From an uncultured Slackia sp. (lineage in GTDB: Bacteria; Actinomycetota; Coriobacteriia; Coriobacteriales; Eggerthellaceae): a DNA stretch of 26,590 bases. Below, one piece after another: positions 21,285 to 26,590 of this stretch; position 1 is the first letter of the stretch; every line of letters begins with the position of its first letter. The notes below the pieces were generated by a model, which did no database searches, was not told the origin of the DNA, and saw only the letters and a list, made by a program, of their open reading frames with translations. The stretch covers positions 1 to 26,590 of the forward strand of contig CAKUEV010000006.1 in NCBI GenBank assembly GCA_934646845.1. The letters are read 5' to 3'. A program made the position numbers and the translations under genes.

Positions 21285-22273
21285 ACGAGAAACCCCTTGT
21301 GAGTGTTATTGTCCCTGTGTACAACGCTGAGCACTGCGTGAGTGATTGCGTTGAGAGTATTTTAGCTCAGACATACGTCAATCTCGAGGTCTTACTTATT
21401 GATGACGGATCAACAGATAATACCCTCGACTTGCTGAATAGAATTGCTTCAAAGGATAGTCGCGTCAGAGTCCTAACTAAGCATAACGGTGGGGTTTCAA
21501 GTGCGCGCAACCTTGGGTTGGACAACGCGCTGGGGGACTTTTTTGGTTTTGTCGATGCCGACGACACGGTAGAGCCGGATATGTTCGAAGTTCTGCTATC
21601 CGCTTGCCTCGATACGGGCAGTGAGGTGGCGTGCTGTGGATTCAATCGGGAAAGCCGAGAATCTAGATTTTCTGCTTGCCGAAAAGACGGCACGCCATCT
21701 TTGATGAACCGTGAGGAATTTCTCCTTGGGGTCATAACCGGTTCCAAAGATGGCCGCCTTATTGGTGGCTATCTTTGCAACAAGCTTTTTGCCAAAAGCT
21801 TGTTGCAAAGAGCAAGATTAGAGGTCGGCCGAGTCATTTGCGAGGATTTGCTCTATGTTCTTGGGGTAGGACAGCATGTTGATAAGGCATGTTGTGTTTC
21901 GGGTGCTTTTTACAATTACAATGTGACAGCAGGGAGCGCGACGCGTAGTCTCAGTACTCTTGTGACGCCTGATGGCAATTGGGCCTATTTCGAGGTTGCC
22001 AAAATAGTTCATGAACGTTATGGGACGTCGCCGATGTTGGAGCACGCTACGCGCCTCTCGATGTCTGCGACGGCTGTGAATGGTCTCATGCACCTTACGA
22101 ACAGCTCTTTGTATCGTAATTTATACAAAGAGTTGAAATCCTATGCCGAAGCCGAATGGCCTTTTTATGGACCCGAACTGAGTATGCGAAATAGGATTCG
22201 CGTCTGGCTTGTGATATTTCATCCTATGGTCTACGGGATGCTCAAACGCATTGGGGGCAGATGTGAAGAGTAA
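21281..22273 (+). CDS. Glycosyltransferase family 2
   Basis: A 330-residue inverting GT-A glycosyltransferase. VSVIVPVYNAEHCVSDCVES, LIDDGSTDNT, GGVSSARNLGLDNALGDFFGFVDADD (nucleotide-binding Asp and DXD-type DADD) and ICEDLLYVLGV (the ED catalytic base region) are all present. The C-terminal 100 residues are helical with no clear membrane segment. TTG start at 21281 overlaps the Wzy stop by 4 bases (TTGA) and has GGGGG upstream. AT-rich codon use like its neighbours. Substrate unknown. Confidence 0.9.
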   Translation: MNEKPLVSVIVPVYNAEHCVSDCVESILAQTYVNLEVLLIDDGSTDNTLDLLNRIASKDSRVRVLTKHNGGVSSARNLGLDNALGDFFGFVDADDTVEPDMFEVLLSACLDTGSEVACCGFNRESRESRFSACRKDGTPSLMNREEFLLGVITGSKDGRLIGGYLCNKLFAKSLLQRARLEVGRVICEDLLYVLGVGQHVDKACCVSGAFYNYNVTAGSATRSLSTLVTPDGNWAYFEVAKIVHERYGTSPMLEHATRLSMSATAVNGLMHLTNSSLYRNLYKELKSYAEAEWPFYGPELSMRNRIRVWLVIFHPMVYGMLKRIGGRCEE

Positions 22274-23705
22274 AGCCGAGACTCCTTCGCTGGCGGTCAA
22301 TTCTATTTTCAATGTTTTTTACCAGTGCGTAGCCGTGATTGCACCGCTGATAATTTCTATGTATGTTTCACGTGTCTTGATGCCTGAAGGCGTTGGTGTT
22401 GTCGCAACGGCGAACAACCTTGTTTCATATTTTGTTACACTGGCTCCGCTTGGCATCCCCGCATACGGGTTGCGTGAGATTGCCAAGGTGCGAAACTCAC
22501 GTGAAAAACAGGATGTATTATTCAGCGAACTCTTTGTGTTGAACGCTGCCTCAAGCCTAATTTTTTTAGGAGTCTATCTTGTTCTTTACCAGGCTGTGTT
22601 TTCGACCAGCTATGATGCGAGGCTCTATTATGTCTTTTCTTCACTAATCTTAATGAATTGCTTAAACGTTGATTGGTTCTATCAGGGGAGAGAGGACTAC
22701 GTTTACATTGCTCTTCGCAGCATTGTCGTAAAATTAACCTCACTCGTGCTTATTTTTGTCTTTGTTCGATCGTCTTCCGACATCGTCCCCTATGCAGTAA
22801 TCCTCTGCTTTGGGTCGGCTGGTAACTACGTGCTCAATGCTTTGAGATTACGTAAATTTGTACACTTTCGCATTAGGGACGCTCGTCCGCTGCGCCATCT
22901 AAGTGCAGTGGTCGTACTTGCCGGCACCGTGGTGCTCTTCAGCGTGTATACCAAGATAAGCATTACCCTTCTCGGCGTTTTTGAGTCCAGTGAGAATGTG
23001 GCCTATTATTCTAATGCTTACAGCGCAGCAAATGTCGTGCTGATGTTTTGCAATGCTGTAACGGGAGTCTTTTTCCCTCGTTTTAGTTATGAGTACGAAC
23101 ATGATCGCACTAGGTTCCACACCCTTGTTTCGGAGGCCGTTTCGGTAAATCTGTTTGTTTCCTTGCCTCTTGCTGTTGGCGTATGTGTAGTCTCGCCGGC
23201 CGCGATTGGCTTCTTATTTGGTGACGCCTTTGCTCCCGCAGCAGTTGTCCTGAGGGTTTTTTCTCTGCTTATCGTGTTTAAGTGTGTCGGAAATGTCGTT
23301 TATCAAGTTTGTATCAGCACTCGCAAAGAGCGCGGGCAGCTAATTTCGTATACGGTTGGGGCGGCCGTTTGCACTATAGGCAATATCGTCATCATTCCTA
23401 TTTTTGGCGAAGTCGGAGCGGCTGTGTCTACCGTAATTGCCGAACTCCTTGTCGACGTTTGTCTCATCATCTATCTTGGAAGCTGCTTTTGCCCTAAAGT
23501 TTCGTCTCGCTTTATCCTCTCGACCCTCATCTCGCTTGTTGCAATGACCGTAGTTGCTGCAGCTTGCATGTTGCTATGTACCAACTATGTTTCTCAACTT
23601 GCTCTCTCGTTCGTTTTTGGAGGGAGCTCTTACCTCGTCGTAGCTTTCCTCACCAGAAACGACCTTCTGCTGATCATTCTTGATAAGGTGAAAAAGAGGT
23701 TGTGA
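22263..23705 (+). CDS. wzx: Wzx-type lipid-linked repeat-unit flippase
   Basis: A 480-residue membrane protein of the MOP (polysaccharide transporter) family. About 12-14 membrane segments start at residues 9-30 (SLAVNSIFNVFYQCVAVIAP); typical features are the segment ending SRVLMPEGVGVVATANN, the PLGIPAYGLREIAKVR loop, and the DWFYQGREDY motif near residue 140. It flips the finished lipid-linked unit across the membrane for Wzy. GTG 22263 is chosen because GGGGGC lies 6 bases upstream and the protein then starts MKSKAETP; a TTG at 22251 is possible. It overlaps the GT2 gene by 11 bp. Last gene of the AT-rich cassette; 76 bp of AT-rich non-coding DNA separate it from wecB. Confidence 0.9.
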   Translation: MKSKAETPSLAVNSIFNVFYQCVAVIAPLIISMYVSRVLMPEGVGVVATANNLVSYFVTLAPLGIPAYGLREIAKVRNSREKQDVLFSELFVLNAASSLIFLGVYLVLYQAVFSTSYDARLYYVFSSLILMNCLNVDWFYQGREDYVYIALRSIVVKLTSLVLIFVFVRSSSDIVPYAVILCFGSAGNYVLNALRLRKFVHFRIRDARPLRHLSAVVVLAGTVVLFSVYTKISITLLGVFESSENVAYYSNAYSAANVVLMFCNAVTGVFFPRFSYEYEHDRTRFHTLVSEAVSVNLFVSLPLAVGVCVVSPAAIGFLFGDAFAPAAVVLRVFSLLIVFKCVGNVVYQVCISTRKERGQLISYTVGAAVCTIGNIVIIPIFGEVGAAVSTVIAELLVDVCLIIYLGSCFCPKVSSRFILSTLISLVAMTVVAAACMLLCTNYVSQLALSFVFGGSSYLVVAFLTRNDLLLIILDKVKKRL

Positions 23706-23781
23706 GCTTGTAGGTGGTAGTTGGTTTCTATGGGCGATGTTGTGTTCTTAACTAATTAAATTATGAAAGGCTCAGATTCCA

Positions 23782-24888
23782 TTGACTAGAAAAGTGATGC
23801 TCGTATTCGGGACGCGCCCGGAGGCAATCAAAATGTGCCCGCTCGTTAACGAGCTCAAATGCCGCCCCGATGAGTTCCAGACTGTGGTGACCGTCACGGG
23901 TCAACACCGTGAAATGCTCGATCAGGTGCTGCGCGTATTCGATGTTAAACCCGATCACGACCTGGCAATCATGAAGCCGGGGCAAACGCTTTTCGACGTG
24001 ACGTGCGACGTTCTGATGAAGCTGAAGAAGGTCCTTGAGTACGAGGAGCCCGACGTGGTGCTCGTGCATGGTGACACCACCACGAGCTTCGCGGCGGCAC
24101 TGGCTTGCTTCTACTTGCAAATCCCCGTGGGACACGTGGAGGCGGGGCTTCGCACCCATGACATCTACTCGCCCTGGCCTGAGGAGTTCAACCGCCAGGC
24201 GGTCGACATCGTATCCGAGTACTATTTCGCGCCCACCGAGGCCTCTAAGAGGAACCTGCTCGACGAGGGCAAGCCAGAGGGCAAAATCTGGGTTACCGGC
24301 AACACCGGCATCGACGCTCTGCGTACCACAGTGCATAAGGGCTACTCGCATCCCGAGCTCGAGTGGGCCAAGGGCAGCCGCCTTATCCTGATCACGGCGC
24401 ACCGCCGCGAGAACCTGGGCGAGCCCATGCATCGCATGTTTCGCGCGATTCGCCGCGTGATGGAGGAACATCACGACACCAAGGCCATCTATCCCATACA
24501 CATGAACCCTGTCGTGCGCAAGGCGGCCCATGAGGAACTGGATGGGTTCGACCGGCTACACATCATCGACCCGCTTGAGGTACTCGACTTCCATAACTTC
24601 TTGGCGGCAAGCCATCTGATTCTCACTGACTCCGGTGGTATTCAGGAGGAGGCTCCGAGTCTGGGCAAGCCAGTGTTGGTGATGCGCGACACCACCGAGC
24701 GCCCTGAGGGCGTGGCCGCGGGCACTCTGAAGCTTGTGGGAACCGAGGAGGATGTAATCTACCGCGAGTTCAGCCGACTGCTCTCCGACGAGGCTGAGTA
24801 TGCGGTGATGAGCCAAGCCTCGAATCCCTACGGAGACGGGCATGCGAGCGAGCGAATCGCGGATGTGCTGGCGAAAGAGCCAAAGTAA
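23782..24888 (+). CDS. wecB: UDP-N-acetylglucosamine 2-epimerase, non-hydrolysing
   Basis: A 368-residue GT-B-like cytoplasmic epimerase that interconverts UDP-GlcNAc and UDP-ManNAc. Motifs: MLVFGTRPEAIKMCPLV, VTGQHREMLDQV, HGDTTTSFAAAL, VGHVEAGLRTHDIYSPWPEEFNR, TAHRRENLGEP, TDSGGIQEEAPSLGKPVLVMRD-type nucleotide site and TTERPEG. It supplies the substrate of the WecC dehydrogenase at 16933. TTG start at 23782 (MTRKVML) fits the family start; AAAGG is 12 bases upstream, a long spacing, and GTG 23794 or ATG 23797 are alternatives. GC content jumps back to the level of wecC, unlike the gene immediately before it. Confidence 0.93.
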   Translation: MTRKVMLVFGTRPEAIKMCPLVNELKCRPDEFQTVVTVTGQHREMLDQVLRVFDVKPDHDLAIMKPGQTLFDVTCDVLMKLKKVLEYEEPDVVLVHGDTTTSFAAALACFYLQIPVGHVEAGLRTHDIYSPWPEEFNRQAVDIVSEYYFAPTEASKRNLLDEGKPEGKIWVTGNTGIDALRTTVHKGYSHPELEWAKGSRLILITAHRRENLGEPMHRMFRAIRRVMEEHHDTKAIYPIHMNPVVRKAAHEELDGFDRLHIIDPLEVLDFHNFLAASHLILTDSGGIQEEAPSLGKPVLVMRDTTERPEGVAAGTLKLVGTEEDVIYREFSRLLSDEAEYAVMSQASNPYGDGHASERIADVLAKEPK

Positions 24889-24901
24889 TTACGGCAGGCA
24901 C

Positions 24902-25690
24902 ATGAAGCTGCTTTTCTGGAATATGGGTAGAAATGACAACGCCGACTTGGCGTTGGAGTGCATGCGCGGCAATGGCGTCGCCATTGCTGCCTTTGCGGAG
25001 CACTCGGGGACCGAGTTCACCGACGGGCTTTTGCTCGGCACGGGGTACCGGGTTTTAGGCTTTGGGGGTTGCGACAAGATCAAGGTCCTTGTCGATAGCG
25101 CCGTTGGCGACTTCAGCTGCTTCGAGGAGTCGCGGTTCACTGTATTTGCTCTGGATTGTCCTGAGGCGCAGTGCGTGTTCGCCGCGATGCATCTTGTCGA
25201 CAGGATGTCGTCGCCTGATGCCGAGCCTCGTCTGGAGGATATTCGACAGATGATGGGTGTCGTCCATGGATACGAGAGGGGCCTCGCAATCGACAAGACG
25301 GTCGTAATGGGAGACTTCAATGCCAACCCCTATGACAGGGAGCTTCTCCTGCCCAACGCCTTCAACGCAACGCTCTTCAAAGGTATTTTGAAGAGCAGGC
25401 CTTCGAGGACGTGGTATGGCAAGAACTACCCGTTCATGTACAACCCCACCGTTCACTGGCTTTCGGAGGATACCGAGACCTACGGCTCGCATTATTATTT
25501 GAGCAGCGATGGCACCGGCCCCATCTGGAACTGTTACGATCAGGCATTGGTGAGCAGGGCTCTAATGGACGGCGTGCGGGGCTACGAATACTTGAGGAAG
25601 ATAGGCGACAAGGAGTTGATCGCGGACTGGCGACCCCGGCGTGAGGTCAGCGACCATCTGCCGTTGCTTGTGGAAATCGATATGAGGTAG
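24902..25690 (+). CDS. Endonuclease/exonuclease/phosphatase (EEP) fold protein
   Basis: A 262-residue soluble EEP-fold hydrolase with the whole set of metal and catalytic motifs: N7 in LLFWNMGRN, E33 in AFAEHSG, H97 in AAMHLVD, GDFN (D138, N140), a NCYDQALVS segment matching the family's ridyilvs, and SDHLPL (D251, H252). Members cleave phosphodiesters in DNA/RNA or remove phosphate from lipids and nucleotides; the substrate here cannot be told. The insertion between GDFN and SDH (WYGKNYPFMYNPTVHWL) is long and Tyr/Trp-rich. It starts 13 bp after wecB and is followed by two unrecognised genes at short spacing, suggesting a separate functional unit. GC-rich. Confidence 0.85.
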   Translation: MKLLFWNMGRNDNADLALECMRGNGVAIAAFAEHSGTEFTDGLLLGTGYRVLGFGGCDKIKVLVDSAVGDFSCFEESRFTVFALDCPEAQCVFAAMHLVDRMSSPDAEPRLEDIRQMMGVVHGYERGLAIDKTVVMGDFNANPYDRELLLPNAFNATLFKGILKSRPSRTWYGKNYPFMYNPTVHWLSEDTETYGSHYYLSSDGTGPIWNCYDQALVSRALMDGVRGYEYLRKIGDKELIADWRPRREVSDHLPLLVEIDMR

Positions 25691-25697
25691 GTGCGCT

Positions 25698-26261
25698 ATG
25701 GCTCTTCTCGACAATCCCTGGGTTGGGGTGCTGTCCCATCCGCAAGGAAAAGAGACATCGAACATTCCTGCGTTCTTTAATGATCAGGGTAGAAAGTTGT
25801 CGGAGGCATCCGGCGGGAGAATTTCGGGCGTCTTCGCCGAGACAAAGTTGGTGAACGACGCACTCTCCGCCAGTTACGACATTCCCGGTGCAGTGGAGGC
25901 TGTTACGGTTCTCGCTTCAATACGGAAGGCCCCAGAGCTTGGGTTGCTCGATGCCGACGAGATGTACGATACGAAAGACTACTGCTTCGAGATTAGGTCG
26001 GACACGTATCGCTTCAGGCTTCTCACGCTAAGGTTTGGGCCACTGTATCCCGTTACAATGCGCGTCGACGATGGCGTGTACAAAGATTTGTCCAGGCCTT
26101 CTGGAAGGTTTTCTTTGACGAAGGACGGCAAGCCCCGCCAGCTGAGCATCAAGGACGATGAAGACCTCAATGCGGTATTCCGGATGTTGTTGGGCAGCAG
26201 GAAGCTGAACTACATCTGCAACCGGCTGATGGCCGAGGCGGATAAGGATGATGAGGCATGA
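25698..26261 (+). CDS. Unknown protein, second gene of the EEP set
   Basis: A 187-residue soluble protein, start ATG 25698 with AGGTAGG upstream, 7 bp after the EEP gene. The N-terminal half (MALLDNPWVGVLSHPQGK on) is mixed; the middle carries a beta-rich stretch (YCFEIRSDTYRFRLLTLRFG, then PVTMRVDDGVYKDL); the C-terminus is acidic and helical (NYICNRLMAEADKDDEA). No signal peptide, membrane segment or catalytic motif is recognised. Tight spacing suggests that it works with the EEP protein. Confidence 0.75.
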   Translation: MALLDNPWVGVLSHPQGKETSNIPAFFNDQGRKLSEASGGRISGVFAETKLVNDALSASYDIPGAVEAVTVLASIRKAPELGLLDADEMYDTKDYCFEIRSDTYRFRLLTLRFGPLYPVTMRVDDGVYKDLSRPSGRFSLTKDGKPRQLSIKDDEDLNAVFRMLLGSRKLNYICNRLMAEADKDDEA

Positions 26262-26301
26262 GTTTTTTCTCGCCTGTGCATGACAAGAAAGGGGTATTGA
26301 C

Positions 26302-26590
26302 GTGGACGGATCGACGCTTGAGTCGGAGATTGCTAGTGCTGGTGTGCAGCTGGCGGTGCTTGCCAGCAAGAACGTAGCGGGCGCCGTCGCGAACAGATTT
26401 CAGGCCATCAGGACCAAGAAAAGCCTCGAAGAGGCCTGCAACTCCTACGAGGAGATTATCAATGAACTGATTGCCGAGCGCTCGCAGATCATTGCAATTG
26501 CGCAGGCTTACGAGACGGAGCTGAAACGTTACACGCTCGGCGACGAGGATATTGAGTACCTCCAAAGCACTGCGAGCGCCGCGCTCGACG
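26302..26590 (+). CDS. Unknown helical protein, truncated by window end
   Basis: GTG at 26302 is preceded by AAGAAAGGGG (8 bases). The frame reads MDGSTLESEIASAGVQLAVL and stays open to the window end, giving at least 96 residues; the C-terminus lies outside. It is strongly helical with a coiled-coil-like stretch (SLEEACNSYEEIINELIAE and following). A weakly hydrophobic Ala/Val-rich run at residues 12-28 is more likely an amphipathic helix than a membrane anchor. It follows the 25698 gene by 40 bp and is probably the third gene of the same unit. Confidence 0.65.
   Translation, partial: MDGSTLESEIASAGVQLAVLASKNVAGAVANRFQAIRTKKSLEEACNSYEEIINELIAERSQIIAIAQAYETELKRYTLGDEDIEYLQSTASAALD

Noticed and set aside
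1..26590. CRISPR arrays, tRNA or rRNA genes, insertion sequences, prophage genes
   Set aside because: I saw no regularly spaced repeats, no tRNA-like cloverleaf and no transposase, integrase or phage motifs in any plausible gene.

Overview
This is a high-GC bacterial window without tRNA, rRNA, insertion sequence or CRISPR array. The gene set (LCP ligase, split Wzz/BY-kinase, PHP-type phosphatase, LoaP antiterminator) and codon use suggest a monoderm Actinomycetota. A gut Coriobacteriia of the Eggerthella/Slackia/Adlercreutzia type is my best guess, but this is an impression from protein character and no marker proves it.

Layout. (1) 275-1957, minus strand: recN, with its own -10 box. (2) 1958-3552: a 1.6-kb stretch without a convincing protein gene. 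It holds two paralogous minus-strand small RNAs of about 160-170 nt (2236-2397 and 2967-3136). Each has its own promoter, four hairpins and an intrinsic terminator, with CCCC-rich loops and a perfect anti-Shine-Dalgarno-like segment. Two identical-type palindromes lie 40 bp apart upstream of the first. (3) 3553-4810: a homocysteine-methyltransferase-fold protein that has lost two of three zinc cysteines, and a small unknown protein. (4) 5047-8775: the export/control module of a surface polysaccharide system: LCP ligase, Wzz-like chain-length protein, CpsD-like tyrosine kinase, CpsB-like phosphatase. (5) 8776-9854: a long leader with operator-like palindromes, hairpins and a perfect intrinsic terminator, followed by a LoaP-type NusG paralogue. 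(6) 9961-18639: a tightly coupled polysaccharide operon: initiating sugar transferase, two GT4 enzymes, heparinase-like lyase, beta-propeller-like protein, ATP-grasp ligase, WecC and a hexapeptide acetyltransferase. (7) about 18640-23760: a clearly AT-richer cassette (GT4, Wzy, GT2, Wzx) with a broken gene remnant at its left edge. (8) 23782-24888: WecB, back to high GC. (9) 24902-26590: an unassigned three-gene set led by an EEP-fold nuclease/phosphatase, its last gene running off the window.

How it fits together. WecB and WecC would make UDP-ManNAcA. The sugar transferase starts the repeat unit on the lipid carrier, GT4/GT2 enzymes extend it, Wzx flips it, Wzy polymerises it under Wzz/CpsD/CpsB control, and the LCP protein attaches it to the wall. 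A lyase plus an ATP-grasp ligase in the same operon suits a uronate-containing polymer that may be amidated. LoaP would let polymerase read through the leader terminator and the roughly 15-kb operon. A palindrome shared between the LCP and LoaP upstream regions suggests that one regulator acts on both units.
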